Assembly: GCF_017833035.1 (NCBI RefSeq)
Contig: NZ_JAFIBM010000001.1
Span: 2,046,001-2,110,000 of the forward strand
Direction of reading: 5' to 3'
Length of the DNA: 64,000 nt
From: Frigoribacterium sp. PvP032
GTDB taxonomy: Bacteria > Actinomycetota > Actinomycetes > Actinomycetales > Microbacteriaceae
Within the stretch, counting starts at the first letter, position 1, and the number at the start of each line of letters is the position of its first letter. The notes beneath the pieces are model-generated. The model was not told the origin of the DNA, made no database searches, and was given only the letters and a program-made list of their open reading frames with translations. A program made the position numbers and the translations under genes. Shown piece after piece: positions 1 through 10,769 of the stretch.

Positions 1-1364
1 TCATGGGCAGCTACGACAAGAAGGTCATCGCCGACAAGCAGAAGGCGATGAAGACGGCCGCCCTCGAGCAGCGCTACGAGGACGCGGCGCGGTACCGCGA
101 CCAGGTGCAGGCCCTCGAGGCGGTGCTCGACAAGTCGGCCGTCGTGCTCCGCGACTCCGTCGACCTCGATCTCTACGCCCTCGTCGAAGACGAGCTGGCG
201 GCCGCCGTGCAGCTCTTCACGGTGCGCGGCGGGCGCATCCGCGGTTCCCGCGGCTGGGTCGTCGACAAAGAGATAGACATCACGTCGGGCGAGCTCGTCG
301 AGCAGGTGCTGCAGGGTCGCTACACCGCCGGTTCCGAGGTGCCGCGAGAGATCGTCGTGACGACGGTGCCCGACGACAACGACGCCCTCGAGGCCGTCCT
401 CAGCGAGATCCGCGGCAGGGGCAAGGTCCAGGTGCGCACCGCCCAGCGCGGCGAGAAGGCCGCGCTGATGCAGACGGCCACCCTCAACGCCCAGCAGTCG
501 CTGATGCTCTACAAGACGCGTCGCAGCGCCGACTTCGCGACCCGGTCGACCGCCCTGGCCGACATCCAGGAGGCGCTGGGCATGACCGAGGCACCCCTCC
601 GGATGGAGTGCTACGACGTCTCGCACCTGTCGGGCACCAACATCGTGGCCTCGATGGTCGTCTTCGAGGACGGCCTCCCGCGCAAAGACCAGTACCGGCG
701 CTTCAACATCCCGCAGTCGACCGACGACACCGAGTCGATCTACCAGACGCTCAGCCGTCGGCTCTCCCGCCTCGACGACGAGCTGGCCCCGGTGGCCGAG
801 GTCGGCGAAGAACGCAAGCGCTTCGCCTACCGGCCGAACCTGCTGATCGTCGACGGAGGCCAGCCCCAGGTCGCCGCCGCACGGCGTGCCCTCGACGACG
901 CCGGCGTGACCGACATCGCGCTCTGCGGCATCGCCAAGCGGCTGGAGGAGATCTGGCTGCCCGACGACGACTTCCCCGTCATCCTGCCGCGCAACTCCGA
1001 CGCGCTCTTCCTGATCCAGCGGATCCGCGACGAGGCCCACCGGTTCGCGATCACGCACCAGCGACAGCGCCGCAAGCGCGACATCACGACGCAGCTGGCC
1101 GAGATCCCGGGCCTGGGGCCGTCGCGGGTCGCGCGGCTGCTGAAGCACTTCGGCTCGGTGAAGCGGCTCAAGCTGGCCACGGCAGACGAGATCTCGTCGA
1201 TCCGGGGCATCGGCCCGACGCTCGCCGCGGCGGTCGTCGGTCAGCTCGGGTCGGCGGAGGCAGGCGACGTCTCGGTCGAGGCCGAGACCGAGACCGAGAC
1301 CGCGGCAGCCGAGGACGCAGCCGAGGACGCGGCCGAGGCCGACGAGGCCCGTGCTCCCGCCTAG
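1..1364 (+). CDS. uvrC: Excinuclease ABC subunit C, 3' part (5' end outside window)
   Basis: UvrC makes the dual incisions on either side of a lesion marked by UvrB in nucleotide excision repair. The visible 453 or so residues begin just before the UVR motif that contacts UvrB (about residues 10-48). They then cover the RNase H-like endonuclease domain (ECYDVSH near 203, LLIVDGGQ near 280, [10 protein letters not shown] near 340) and a C-terminal tandem helix-hairpin-helix (IPGLGPSRV and IRGIGPTLA). Full-length UvrC is about 600-650 residues, so the GIY-YIG N-terminus lies upstream of the window. The protein ends in a low-complexity Glu/Ala tail of about 30 residues. It is followed by rapZ and whiA, the usual actinobacterial order. 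Confidence 0.96.
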   Translation, partial: MGSYDKKVIADKQKAMKTAALEQRYEDAARYRDQVQALEAVLDKSAVVLRDSVDLDLYALVEDELAAAVQLFTVRGGRIRGSRGWVVDKEIDITSGELVEQVLQGRYTAGSEVPREIVVTTVPDDNDALEAVLSEIRGRGKVQVRTAQRGEKAALMQTATLNAQQSLMLYKTRRSADFATRSTALADIQEALGMTEAPLRMECYDVSHLSGTNIVASMVVFEDGLPRKDQYRRFNIPQSTDDTESIYQTLSRRLSRLDDELAPVAEVGEERKRFAYRPNLLIVDGGQPQVAAARRALDDAGVTDIALCGIAKRLEEIWLPDDDFPVILPRNSDALFLIQRIRDEAHRFAITHQRQRRKRDITTQLAEIPGLGPSRVARLLKHFGSVKRLKLATADEISSIRGIGPTLAAAVVGQLGSAEAGDVSVEAETETETAAAEDAAEDAAEADEARAPA

Positions 1365-1416
1365 AATCGATCCGCCCGTCCCGCACCGACCCGCCACCAG
1401 CGAAGGCCCCGCCACC

Positions 1417-2298
1417 ATGAGCGACGCACACGAGCAGCAAGAGGTCATGATCGTCACCGGGATGTCCGGTGCCGGTCGATCCACGGTCGGCAACGCCCTG
1501 GAGGACCTGGGCTGGTACGTGGTCGACAACCTGCCGGCCCAGATGCTGCGCCCCCTGCTCGACCTCGCCGAGCGCGCCGGCGACTCCCTGCCCAAGATCG
1601 CCGCGGTGGTCGACGTCCGAGGGGGCCGGCTGTTCTCCGAGGCGCAGGAGGCGGTGCGCACCCTCCGAGAGAGCATGCCGAGCAAGGTGCGGGTCCTGTT
1701 CCTCGACGCCACCGACGCAGCCCTCGTCCGCCGGTTCGAGCAGGTCCGTCGGCCGCACCCGCTGCAGGGCGACGGGACGCTGCTCGACGGCATCGTCGCC
1801 GAGCGCTCCCGGATGGAGGAGCTGCGGGAGACGAGCGACGTCATCATCGACACCTCCGAGCTCAACATCCACCAGCTCGCCACGACCATCACCGAGAAGT
1901 TCGCCGAGTCCGAGCGGGCCGGGGTGCAGGTGACCGTGCTGAGCTTCGGCTTCAAGTACGGGCTGCCCGCGGACGCCGACATGGTCGGCGACGCCCGCTT
2001 CCTGCCGAACCCGTTCTGGGTGCCGGAACTCCGGGCACAGTCGGGGCTGGACGAGCCGGTGACGAGCTACGTGATGGCCCAGACCGGAGCGCGTGACTTC
2101 GTCCGCGCGTTCGGTGCCGCCTGCGAGCCCGTGCTCTCGGGGTACCAGCGCGAGAACAAGAGACACGCTACGATCGCCATCGGCTGCACGGGCGGGAAGC
2201 ACCGATCCGTCACCCTGGTCGGCGAGCTGGCGGCGCATCTGCGCGGGCTCCCCGGGGTGGCCGTCGCCGTGAAGCACCGCGACCTGGGCCGGGAGTGA
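1417..2298 (+). CDS. rapZ: RNase adapter / nucleotide-binding protein RapZ
   Basis: RapZ (YvcJ) family P-loop protein of 293 residues, the normal family length. The Walker A is GMSGAGRST near residues 14-22; Arg in place of Lys is the form I recall for actinobacterial members. The C-terminal domain shows [21 protein letters not shown] and [11 protein letters not shown], the signature used for RNA or metabolite binding in the family. In enterobacteria RapZ guides RNase E to the sRNA GlmZ; the actinobacterial role is less clear. I chose ATG 1417 because homologues begin a few residues before the P-loop. The frame is open further upstream but overlaps the uvrC 3' end. Confidence 0.94.
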   Translation: MSDAHEQQEVMIVTGMSGAGRSTVGNALEDLGWYVVDNLPAQMLRPLLDLAERAGDSLPKIAAVVDVRGGRLFSEAQEAVRTLRESMPSKVRVLFLDATDAALVRRFEQVRRPHPLQGDGTLLDGIVAERSRMEELRETSDVIIDTSELNIHQLATTITEKFAESERAGVQVTVLSFGFKYGLPADADMVGDARFLPNPFWVPELRAQSGLDEPVTSYVMAQTGARDFVRAFGAACEPVLSGYQRENKRHATIAIGCTGGKHRSVTLVGELAAHLRGLPGVAVAVKHRDLGRE

Positions 2299-2383
2299 CC
2301 CGGCGGTCGCACGGGCGCGCCCTCCGGCTGCGCGGGGCCGTGCCCCGCACGCCCGACAACGACTGATGAAAGAGGAACGACCA

Positions 2384-3364
2384 GTGGCACAGACCGCCGA
2401 CGTCAAAGAAGAACTCGCCCGCGTAGAGGTGAGCAGGACGACGGTCCGGGCCGCCGAGGTCGCGACCATCCTGCGGTTCGCGGGCGGGCTGCACGTCATC
2501 TCGGGGCGCATCGCCGTCGAGGCCGAGCTCGACAGCCCGGTGATCGCCCGCCGTGTCCGCAAAGACCTGGCCGAGCTCTACGGGGCACGCAGCGACGTCT
2601 CGGTCGTGTCGGCGTCGGGGACGCGACGCACGACCCAGTACCTCGTGCGGGTGCACGAGGCCGGCGAGACCCTGGCCCGCCAGACGGGCCTGATGGACGC
2701 TCGCCGTCGACCCGTCCGCGGGTTGCCGAACCGTCTCACGACCGGCTCGCGCGAAGACCTGGCGGCGATCTGGCGCGGTGCCTTCCTGGCCCAGGGCTCG
2801 TTGACCGACCCCGGCCGGTCCGCCTCGCTCGAGGTCGTCTGCCCGGGGAACGAGTCGGCGATGGCGCTGGTCGGCGCGGCCGGCAGGCTCGGCATCCCCG
2901 CCAAGGCCCGTGAGGTCCGAGGCGTGCACCGGGTGCTGGTCCGTGAGGGCGAGGCGATCAGCGCCATGCTCACGGTCATGGGCGCCCACAAGAGCGTGAG
3001 CGAGTGGGAGGAGATGCGCCAGCGCCGCGAGGTCAGGGCCACGGCGAACCGCCTCGTCAACTTCGACGACGCCAACCTGCGACGCAGCGCCCAGGCCGCC
3101 GTCGCCGCGTGCGCCCGCGTCGAGCGCGCGATGGAGCTGCTCGGCGACGACATCCCCGACCACCTCAAGTACGCCGGGGACCTGCGGCTGGCGCACCGCG
3201 ACGCGAGCCTCGACGAGCTCGGGCACCACGCCGACCCGCCCATGACGAAGGACGCGGTCGCCGGTCGCATCCGCCGCCTGCTGGCCATGGCGGACAAGAA
3301 GGCCTCCGACCTCGGCCTGCCCGGCACGGAGGCCAGCCTGCCCTCCGACCTCGACCTCGACTGA
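2384..3364 (+). CDS. whiA: DNA-binding regulator WhiA
   Basis: WhiA is a sporulation and cell-division regulator conserved even in non-sporulating Gram-positives. It combines a degenerate LAGLIDADG homing-endonuclease-like N-terminal domain with a C-terminal helix-turn-helix. The 326-residue protein has the typical length; the C-terminal segment around [19 protein letters not shown] is the HTH region. I prefer GTG 2384, preceded by AAAGAGGA at 2368-2375, to the ATG at 2366. It gives the family N-terminus [14 protein letters not shown]. The gene follows rapZ after 85 bases; the yvcK-type gene often found between them is absent. Confidence 0.93.
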   Translation: MAQTADVKEELARVEVSRTTVRAAEVATILRFAGGLHVISGRIAVEAELDSPVIARRVRKDLAELYGARSDVSVVSASGTRRTTQYLVRVHEAGETLARQTGLMDARRRPVRGLPNRLTTGSREDLAAIWRGAFLAQGSLTDPGRSASLEVVCPGNESAMALVGAAGRLGIPAKAREVRGVHRVLVREGEAISAMLTVMGAHKSVSEWEEMRQRREVRATANRLVNFDDANLRRSAQAAVAACARVERAMELLGDDIPDHLKYAGDLRLAHRDASLDELGHHADPPMTKDAVAGRIRRLLAMADKKASDLGLPGTEASLPSDLDLD

Positions 3365-3509
3365 CACCCCGACGAGCCCCGCGTTCCCGGGGTCACGGAG
3401 GCGGTCGACTGCTACTGTCGTAGACGGACGCGAAGCCCGGTCGCCCCGGCCGGATCGCGAGCCACGGGCCTGGTCGCCCGCCCCCTCCACGCGTCCCCGC
3501 GACGCCTGA

Positions 3510-4529
<1,020 letters not shown>

Positions 4530-4623
4530 GCGTCCGCACCACGATCGACCCGGGAGGCGGTCAGGCCCTCGGCCTGGCCGCCTCCTCGTCTCCCCACCGA
4601 CCCACACCAGAGAATCGAGTTCC

Positions 4624-5835
4624 ATGACCCTCCGAACCCTCGAGTCGCTCGGCTCGACGTCGGGCAGGCGCGTGATCGTCCGCTGCGACCTCAACGTCCC
4701 GCTGAAGGACGGCGTCATCACCGACGACGGCCGCGTCCGAGCCTCCGTCGGCACCCTGCAGACGCTCGTCGCCGACGGCGCCCGCGTCGTCGTCATCTCG
4801 CACCTCGGCCGCCCCGACGGCCAGCCCGTCGACGAGTTCAGCCTGCGCCCCGTGGCGGAGCGCCTCGGCGAGCTGCTCGACGCCGACGTCTCGTTCGTGC
4901 CCTCCACCGTCGGCAGCGAGGCCGAGGAGGCGGTGGCCGGCCTGGCCGACGGCCAGGTGGTCGTCCTCGAGAACCTCCGTTTCAGCCCGGCGGAGACCAG
5001 CAAGGACGCCGCCGAGCGTCGCGCCTTCGCCGAGCAGCTCGCCGCGCACGGCGACCTCTTCGTGTCGGACGGCTTCGGCGTCGTGCACCGCGAGCAGGCC
5101 AGCGTCTACGAGCTGCCGCAGCTGCTCCAGAGCGCGGCCGGCTCGCTGATCGAGACCGAGCTCTCCGTCCTGGAGAAGCTCACCGAGACTCCCGAGCGCC
5201 CCTACACGGTGGTGCTCGGCGGCTCGAAGGTGTCGGACAAGCTCGGCGTCATCGAGCACCTGCTGCCCCGGGTCGACTCGCTCCTCGTCGGCGGCGGCAT
5301 GCTCTTCACGTTCCTCGCCGCGCAGGGCCACGCCGTCGGCGGCAGCCTGCTAGAGAAGGACCAGCTCGACCGGGTCAGGGGCTATCTCGCCGACGCAGAC
5401 GAGCGCGGCGTGCAGATCGTCCTGCCCACCGACGTCGTCGTCGCCTCGGCCTTCTCGGCCGACGCCGACCACGTGGTCGTCCCTGCCGACGGCATCGAGA
5501 CCTCCGAGCTCGGCGACGGGGCCATCGGCCTCGACATCGGACCGGAGACGGCGACCCGGTTCGCCGAGATCGTCGCCTCGTCGAAGACGGTGTTCTGGAA
5601 CGGGCCCATGGGCGTGTTCGAGTTCGAGGCCTTCGCCCACGGCACGAAGACCGTCGCCGAGGCGCTCACGCGCGTCGACGGCCTGGGCGTCGTCGGGGGA
5701 GGGGACTCGGCCGCGGCCGTCCGTGCCCTCGGCTTCGACGACGACCAGTTCGGCCACATCTCCACCGGCGGTGGAGCCAGCCTCGAGTTCCTCGAGGGCA
5801 AACGACTCCCCGGACTGGAGGTCCTCGGATGGTGA
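4624..5835 (+). CDS. pgk: Phosphoglycerate kinase
   Basis: Transfers the acyl phosphate of 1,3-bisphosphoglycerate to ADP. The 403-residue, two-domain protein shows RCDLNVPLKDG near residue 21, SHLGRPDG near 59, the hinge and nucleotide-binding residues in GGSKVSDKLGVI, and the C-terminal GPMGVFEFEAF and GGGDSAAAV. It follows gap after 94 bases and overlaps tpiA by 7 bases, which implies co-transcription and translational coupling of lower glycolysis. Confidence 0.97.
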   Translation: MTLRTLESLGSTSGRRVIVRCDLNVPLKDGVITDDGRVRASVGTLQTLVADGARVVVISHLGRPDGQPVDEFSLRPVAERLGELLDADVSFVPSTVGSEAEEAVAGLADGQVVVLENLRFSPAETSKDAAERRAFAEQLAAHGDLFVSDGFGVVHREQASVYELPQLLQSAAGSLIETELSVLEKLTETPERPYTVVLGGSKVSDKLGVIEHLLPRVDSLLVGGGMLFTFLAAQGHAVGGSLLEKDQLDRVRGYLADADERGVQIVLPTDVVVASAFSADADHVVVPADGIETSELGDGAIGLDIGPETATRFAEIVASSKTVFWNGPMGVFEFEAFAHGTKTVAEALTRVDGLGVVGGGDSAAAVRALGFDDDQFGHISTGGGASLEFLEGKRLPGLEVLGW

Positions 5836-6617
5836 CCACGCGCACGCCCCTCATCGCCGGCAACTGGAAGATGAACCTCGACCACCTGCAGGCCATCGCC
5901 TTCGTGCAGAAGCTGGCCTGGAGCCTGAAGGACGCGAAGCACGACTACGCGTCCGTCGAGGCCGCCGTCTTCCCTCCGTTCACCGACCTCCGCAGCGTGC
6001 AGACCCTGCTCGACGCGGACGGCCTCTCGCTCGCCCTCGGCGCACAGGACCTGTCCGCCCACGACAGCGGTGCCTACACCGGAGAAGTCTCGGGCGCCTC
6101 CCTGGCGAAGCTCGACGTGCACTACGTCCTCGTGGGCCACTCCGAGCGCCGCACCCTGCACGCCGAGGACGACACGGTCGTCGCGACCAAGGTCGCCGCG
6201 GCGCACCGCAACGGCCTCGTGCCCGTGATCTGCGTCGGCGAGACCGCGGACGACCTCGAGACGCATGGGCCGAGCGCGGTCCCGGTCGCCCAGCTCCGCG
6301 CCTCCCTGGCCGAGGTCCCCGCCACGGCCGAGATCGTGGTCGCGTACGAGCCCGTCTGGGCGATCGGCTCGGGCAAGGCGGCGACCGCAGAGCAGGCCGA
6401 GCAGGTCTGTGCGGCACTCCGTGAGGCCCTCGTCGATATCGTCGGCGCGGACGCCGCCGCGGCGACGCGCATCCTCTACGGCGGCTCGGTGAAGTCGACG
6501 AACATTGCCTCGTTCCTCCGCGAGCCGAACGTCGACGGCGCGCTCGTCGGCGGCGCGAGCCTCGACGTCGACGAGTTCGCCCGCATCGTGCGCTTCGAGT
6601 CGCACGTCGGCGTCTGA
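5829..6617 (+). CDS. tpiA: Triosephosphate isomerase
   Basis: Interconverts dihydroxyacetone phosphate and glyceraldehyde-3-phosphate. The 262-residue TIM barrel has GNWKMN (substrate Lys) near residue 11, GHSERR with the catalytic His near 100, YEPVWAIGSGKAAT with the catalytic Glu near 172, and the phosphate-binding GGSVKSTN. Its start lies inside the end of pgk (7-base overlap). A strong hairpin at 6630-6667 closes the gap-pgk-tpiA unit. Confidence 0.97.
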   Translation: MVTTRTPLIAGNWKMNLDHLQAIAFVQKLAWSLKDAKHDYASVEAAVFPPFTDLRSVQTLLDADGLSLALGAQDLSAHDSGAYTGEVSGASLAKLDVHYVLVGHSERRTLHAEDDTVVATKVAAAHRNGLVPVICVGETADDLETHGPSAVPVAQLRASLAEVPATAEIVVAYEPVWAIGSGKAATAEQAEQVCAALREALVDIVGADAAAATRILYGGSVKSTNIASFLREPNVDGALVGGASLDVDEFARIVRFESHVGV

Positions 6618-6629
6618 CGCTGATCGACA

Positions 6630-6667
6630 GACGGGTCCCTCTCCCGCCCGCGGGTGAGGGACCCGTC
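6630..6667 (+). terminator. Intrinsic-type hairpin after tpiA
   Basis: Perfect 12-base arms GACGGGTCCCTC (6630-6641) and GAGGGACCCGTC (6656-6667) lie 12 bases past the tpiA stop. The loop can pair further internally. There is no T-run, which is common in high-GC actinobacteria. Confidence 0.75.
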
Positions 6668-6682
6668 GCCGCGCGCGGCAGT

Positions 6683-6688
6683 TATACT
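6683..6688 (+). promoter_or_regulatory. -10 element for secG-rbpA
   Basis: TATACT, an excellent match to the SigA -10, sits directly after the tpiA terminator and 33 bases before the secG start. No convincing -35 is visible. Confidence 0.55.
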
Positions 6689-6721
6689 CGTCAACGGTCT
6701 CACCGCATCGAAAGGTCCCCC

Positions 6722-6973
6722 TTGGAAATTCTGCAGGTCATCCTGCAGGTGCTGCTCGGAATCACGAGCCTCCTGCTGACCCTCCTCATCCTCCTGCACC
6801 GCGGTCGCGGCGGCGGTCTGTCCGACATGTTCGGCGGCGGCGTCACGAGCAACCTCGGTGCATCCGGGGTCGCCGAGCGCAACCTGAACCGCATCACCGT
6901 GTTCCTCGGGCTCGTCTGGATCACGTGCATCGTGGTCCTGGGCCTCATCACGAAGTTCTCGGCGGTCAGCTGA
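6722..6973 (+). CDS. secG: Preprotein translocase subunit SecG
   Basis: Small auxiliary subunit of the SecYEG protein-export channel. The 83-residue product has two hydrophobic segments (about residues 3-23 and 56-77) around a short polar loop rich in Gly (RGRGGGLSDMFGGGV), the standard SecG architecture. It starts with TTG just after AAAGGTCCCC. Its TGA stop shares a base with the ATG of rbpA. The position after tpiA is the usual actinobacterial one. Confidence 0.93.
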   Translation: MEILQVILQVLLGITSLLLTLLILLHRGRGGGLSDMFGGGVTSNLGASGVAERNLNRITVFLGLVWITCIVVLGLITKFSAVS

Positions 6974-7329
6974 TGGCCTCCGGAGGCAGCGCCATCCGTG
7001 GCTCGCGCGTCGGCGCCGGCCCCATGGGCGAGCAGGACCGCGGGTACCACGCCGAGCGCGTGACCATCTCGTACTGGGACGCTCTGGGCAACGAGGTCGT
7101 CCGCCACTTCGCGGCGAACGTGCCCGACGAAGAGATCCCCGAGACCGTCGACTCTCCGTCCAGCGGCCTCCCCGCCGGGCGCGACAAGGCCAACCCGCCG
7201 ACCGTCGCCAAGCTCGAGCCGTACAAGACGCACCTCGCCTACGTGAAGGAGCGCCGCTCCGAGGAGGAGGCGGCCCAGCTCCTCGAAGAGGCGCTGCAGC
7301 AGCTGCGCGTCCGCCGAGGCAAGGCCTAG
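6973..7329 (+). CDS. rbpA: RNA polymerase-binding protein RbpA
   Basis: Actinobacteria-specific transcription factor that contacts the principal sigma factor and the -10/spacer region, stabilising open complexes. The 118-residue product keeps the basic N-terminal tail (AIRGSRVGAG), the core domain (AERVTISYWDALGNEVVRHFA) and the C-terminal sigma-interacting helix (YVKERRSEEEAAQLLEEALQ). The start overlaps the secG stop by one base. A strong bidirectional hairpin follows. Its presence is one of the clearest taxonomic signals in the window. Confidence 0.93.
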   Translation: MASGGSAIRGSRVGAGPMGEQDRGYHAERVTISYWDALGNEVVRHFAANVPDEEIPETVDSPSSGLPAGRDKANPPTVAKLEPYKTHLAYVKERRSEEEAAQLLEEALQQLRVRRGKA

Positions 7330-7362
7330 CCCGGTCCTCGCTCCCGGTCACGACCGGCAGCG

Positions 7363-7405
7363 CACGAGAGAAGCCCCGCAGCTCAGCTGCGGGGCTTCTC
7401 TCGTG
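7363..7405. terminator. Bidirectional terminator between rbpA and pgl
   Basis: Two 21-base arms (7363-7383 and 7385-7405) are exact reverse complements. They sit between the convergent genes rbpA (+) and pgl (-), so one hairpin can end both transcripts. Confidence 0.88.
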
Positions 7406-7441
7406 TCGAGGCCTGGTCCGGCGACGGACCAGGCCGACGGG

Positions 7442-8212
7442 TCAGTAGGTCGAGGCGATCAGGTTCTCGGGGACCTCGGACGCCGCGTCGCTGTCGACGA
7501 AGAAGACCGTGCGCTTGCGTCCCTTGACCCCGGCGACGGGCACCTGGTCGGCACCGGCACCCGCGAGGGCGAGGCCCAGCGAGGACGCCTTCTCCGCGCC
7601 GGCGAGGATCATCCACACGCGCTGCGAGTTGTTGATCACCGGGAGGCTCAGCGTGAGGCGGACGGGCGGCGGCTTGGGGGAGTCGTCGACCGTGAGGACC
7701 GTGGGCCCGCTCATGCGCACCTGCGGCGCGTCGGGGAAGAGCGACGCGACATGGCCGTCGGGTCCGACGCCGAGCAGGGTGATGTCGAAGCGAGGCGCCT
7801 CGTCGTCGCCCTGGGCGTGCTCGAGGAGCTCGGCCCGGTAGGCGACGGCGGCCGCCTCGACGTCGGCGAAGTCGCCCACGGCACCGAAGCGGTGCACGTT
7901 CTGCGGCTCGACACCGATGTGCCCGAGCAGGTCGATCTCGGCCTGACGATCGTTGCGGTCGGCGTGGCCGCTCTCGACCCAGCGCTCGTCGGCCCACCAG
8001 AACGAGACCTTCGACCAGTCGACGCTGTCACGCGCCGGTGAGGCGTTGATGGCGGCGAGCACGACCGTGCTCACCGACCCGCCGCTGACGACGACCGAGG
8101 CGTAGTTCTGCTCCTCCAGCACGTCGATGATCTTGGTGATGAAGCGCGCGGCGACCGAGGCGCCCAGCGATTCCTTGTCGGGGTGAACCAGCACCCGGCG
8201 TTCGTTGCTCAC
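7442..8212 (-). CDS. pgl: 6-phosphogluconolactonase
   Basis: Hydrolyses 6-phosphogluconolactone to 6-phosphogluconate, the second oxidative step of the pentose phosphate pathway. The 256-residue SugE/NagB-fold protein shows VVVSGGSV near residue 40, WWADERWV near 72 and LLGVGPDGHVASLFP near 145. It is last in the zwf-opcA-pgl unit, 14 bases after opcA, which confirms the assignment over other NagB-like enzymes. Confidence 0.94.
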   Translation of the reverse strand: MSNERRVLVHPDKESLGASVAARFITKIIDVLEEQNYASVVVSGGSVSTVVLAAINASPARDSVDWSKVSFWWADERWVESGHADRNDRQAEIDLLGHIGVEPQNVHRFGAVGDFADVEAAAVAYRAELLEHAQGDDEAPRFDITLLGVGPDGHVASLFPDAPQVRMSGPTVLTVDDSPKPPPVRLTLSLPVINNSQRVWMILAGAEKASSLGLALAGAGADQVPVAGVKGRKRTVFFVDSDAASEVPENLIASTY

Positions 8213-8226
8213 TGTGTCAGTCTGCC

Positions 8227-9168
8227 TTAGTTCTCGACGGGCTCGGCCAGCTGGCGGACGCCCTGCTTCACGACCTCGCCGAAGAGGTCGTCGGGGTCGA
8301 GTCTACGGAGTTCCTCCGCGAGGCAGTCGCGCAGCGACCGGCGTGGCAGGGAGAGGTCGTGGGTGGGCTGGTCGGGCTGGGTCAGCGTGGCCACGTCGAC
8401 GACGGCGCGCTCCAGGACGATCGGGCCGGAGGGGCGGACGAGCCGGACCCCGTGGATGCCGCTGGAGCCGTTGCCCCGCGTCAGCTCGTTCAGCACCGGC
8501 ACCTGCAGCTGCAGCCGGAGCCACGCCGCGAGCAGGAGCGTCGACGGCGAGTCGGGGGCCCCGTCGACGCGGACCTCGGTGACGGGCTCGTACGGCGGCT
8601 GGTCCAGGACGGCGGCCAGCTGGGTGCGCCAGAGCGTGAGGCGCGTCCAGGCGAAGTCGGTGTCGCCCGGCTGGTAGGTCTCCGCGAGGTCGACGATGCT
8701 CTGACGCGGGTTCGGCTGGCTCGCCGCGTCGGTGATCCGGCGCTGGGCGATGCGACCGAGAGCCGACTCGGCGACGACCTCCGGAGCCCGTCCGGGCCAC
8801 CAGACGACGACCGGGGCATCGGGCAGCAGGAGACCGGTGACCAGCCCCTCCTCGTCGCTCGCGGTGTCGCCGTAGGCGCGGAGCAGGATGACCTCGCTGG
8901 CCCCGGCGTCGCCGCCGACCCTGATCTGCGCGTCGAGGCGCGGTTCCTCGTCGTCGCCGCCAGGAGCGGTCGACACGACGATGACGCGCATGGGGTGCTC
9001 GCGCGAGGCGTCGTTGGCGGCCTCGATGGCCTCCTCCTCCTCGCCGTGGCTCGTCGAGATGATGAGGGTGAGCACTCGGCCGAGGGCGACGACGCCACCC
9101 TCCTCGCGGATGGTGACGAGCGTCTTCTGGACTCGGCTGATGGTGCTGGCGGGCAGATCGACGATCAC
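8227..9168 (-). CDS. opcA: Glucose-6-phosphate dehydrogenase assembly protein OpcA
   Basis: OpcA binds and activates glucose-6-phosphate dehydrogenase in cyanobacteria and actinobacteria. The 313-residue product has the expected length and the recurrent segments ARVLTLIIST, VWWPGRAPE and LRLQLQVPV. Its start overlaps the end of zwf by four bases (ATGA), so the two partners are made in a coupled way. Confidence 0.93.
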   Translation of the reverse strand: MIVDLPASTISRVQKTLVTIREEGGVVALGRVLTLIISTSHGEEEEAIEAANDASREHPMRVIVVSTAPGGDDEEPRLDAQIRVGGDAGASEVILLRAYGDTASDEEGLVTGLLLPDAPVVVWWPGRAPEVVAESALGRIAQRRITDAASQPNPRQSIVDLAETYQPGDTDFAWTRLTLWRTQLAAVLDQPPYEPVTEVRVDGAPDSPSTLLLAAWLRLQLQVPVLNELTRGNGSSGIHGVRLVRPSGPIVLERAVVDVATLTQPDQPTHDLSLPRRSLRDCLAEELRRLDPDDLFGEVVKQGVRQLAEPVEN

Positions 9169-10700
9169 GGGCGTCTCCAGGTTCGGCCGTCGCGGGCCAT
9201 GAGTTCATCGGCGGACTGGGGGCCCCACGTGCCGGGGCGGTACTGCTCTGGCTGGCCCTGGGTCGCCCAGAACTCCTCGATCGGGTCGAGGATCTTCCAG
9301 GAGAGCTCCACCTCCTCGTGACGCGGGAACAGGGGCGGGTCGCCCAGCAGCACGTCGAGGATGAGGCGCTCGTAGGCCTCGGGGCTCGCCTCGGTGAACG
9401 CGTGGCCGTAGCCGAAGTCCATCGTGACGTCGCGCACCTGCGTGCCGATCCCGGGGACCTTCGAGCCGAAGCGCAGGGTGACGCCCTCGTCGGGCTGCAC
9501 ACGGATCACGAGGGCGTTCTGGCCGAGTGACGTCTGCGTGCCGAAGATGTTCTCCGGCACCTGCTTGAAGACGACGGCGATCTCGGTGACGCGTCGGCCG
9601 AGGCGCTTGCCGGCCCGGAGGTAGAACGGGACGCCGGCCCAGCGGCGGGTCGCGATCTCGAGCTTGACCGCCGCGAACGTCTCGGTGACGCTCTCGGGGT
9701 TCATCCCCTCCTCGTCGAGGAACCCGAGCACCTTCTCGCCGCCCTGCCAGCCGCCGGAGTACTGGCCGCGGGCGGTGCCGGCGGCGATGTCCTCGGGGAT
9801 GCGCACCGCGGAGAGGACCTTCTCCTTCTCGGCACGCAGGTGCGACGCGGCGAACGTGACCGGCTCCTCCATCGCCGTGAGGGCGAGCAGCTGCAGGAGG
9901 TGGTTCTGGATGACGTCGCGAGCGGCACCGATGCCGTCGTAGTAGCCGGCACGGCCGCCGACGCCGATGTCCTCCGCCATGGTGATCTGGACGTGGTCGA
10001 CGTAGTTGGAGTTCCAGAGGGGCTCGTACATCTGGTTGGCGAAGCGGAGGGTCAGGAGGTTCTGGACCGTCTCCTTGCCCAGGTAGTGGTCGATCCGGAA
10101 GACGGAGTCGGGCTCGAAGACGCTCTCGACCACGGCGTTCAGCTCGCGGGCGGTCTTCAGGTCGCTGCCGAACGGCTTCTCGATCACCACGCGGCGCCAC
10201 GCGCCGTCCTTCTCCTCGGCGAGGCCGCTGCTGCGCAGCTGCTCGGTGACCATCGGGAAGGCCTTGGGCGGGATCGAGAGGTAGAAGGCGTGGTTGCCCA
10301 TCGTGCCGCGCTCCCGGTCGAGCTCCTCGATCGTGTCCTTGAGGCGCGTGAACGAGTCGGCGTCGTCGAAGGTGCCCTGCACGAAGCGGAAGCCCTCCTT
10401 CAGCTGGCGCCAGACGTCCTCGTCGAAGGGGGTTCGGGCGTGCTGCTTGACGGCCTCGTAGACGACCTGCTCGAAGTCCTGGCCCTCGAACTCGCGGCGG
10501 GCGAACCCGACGAGCGCGAACCCGGGCGGCAGCAGGCCGCGGTGGGCGAGGTCGTACACGGCGGGCATCAGCTTCTTGCGCGACAGGTCGCCGGTGACGC
10601 CGAAGATGATGAGGCCGCTGGGGCCGGCGATCCGGTTCAGGCGTCGATCGGAGGGCAGCCGCAGGGGGTTGTGATCCGGCGTGATCTCGACGGGTGACAT
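9165..10700 (-). CDS. zwf: Glucose-6-phosphate dehydrogenase
   Basis: Oxidises glucose-6-phosphate with NADP, feeding the pentose phosphate pathway and NADPH supply. The 511-residue protein has the nucleotide-binding IFGVTGDLSRKK near residue 32, the substrate motif RIDHYLGKE near 205 and the second NADP-associated region towards the C-terminus. I place the start at ATG 10700, behind GAAGGA, rather than at the in-frame codon 16 residues upstream. A strong hairpin lies between it and pgi, so zwf-opcA-pgl may have its own promoter. Confidence 0.96.
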   Translation of the reverse strand: MSPVEITPDHNPLRLPSDRRLNRIAGPSGLIIFGVTGDLSRKKLMPAVYDLAHRGLLPPGFALVGFARREFEGQDFEQVVYEAVKQHARTPFDEDVWRQLKEGFRFVQGTFDDADSFTRLKDTIEELDRERGTMGNHAFYLSIPPKAFPMVTEQLRSSGLAEEKDGAWRRVVIEKPFGSDLKTARELNAVVESVFEPDSVFRIDHYLGKETVQNLLTLRFANQMYEPLWNSNYVDHVQITMAEDIGVGGRAGYYDGIGAARDVIQNHLLQLLALTAMEEPVTFAASHLRAEKEKVLSAVRIPEDIAAGTARGQYSGGWQGGEKVLGFLDEEGMNPESVTETFAAVKLEIATRRWAGVPFYLRAGKRLGRRVTEIAVVFKQVPENIFGTQTSLGQNALVIRVQPDEGVTLRFGSKVPGIGTQVRDVTMDFGYGHAFTEASPEAYERLILDVLLGDPPLFPRHEEVELSWKILDPIEEFWATQGQPEQYRPGTWGPQSADELMARDGRTWRRP

Positions 10701-10769
10701 CGTGGGGGTTCCTTCAGGGTCGTTCTCTCGGGCACGGTCGCTCGGCACGTGGTCGTCCGACCACGGCGA

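Noticed and set aside
1453-1482. Arg instead of Lys in the RapZ Walker A (GMSGAGRST)
   Set aside because: As I recall, this is the usual form in actinobacterial RapZ, not a local defect.
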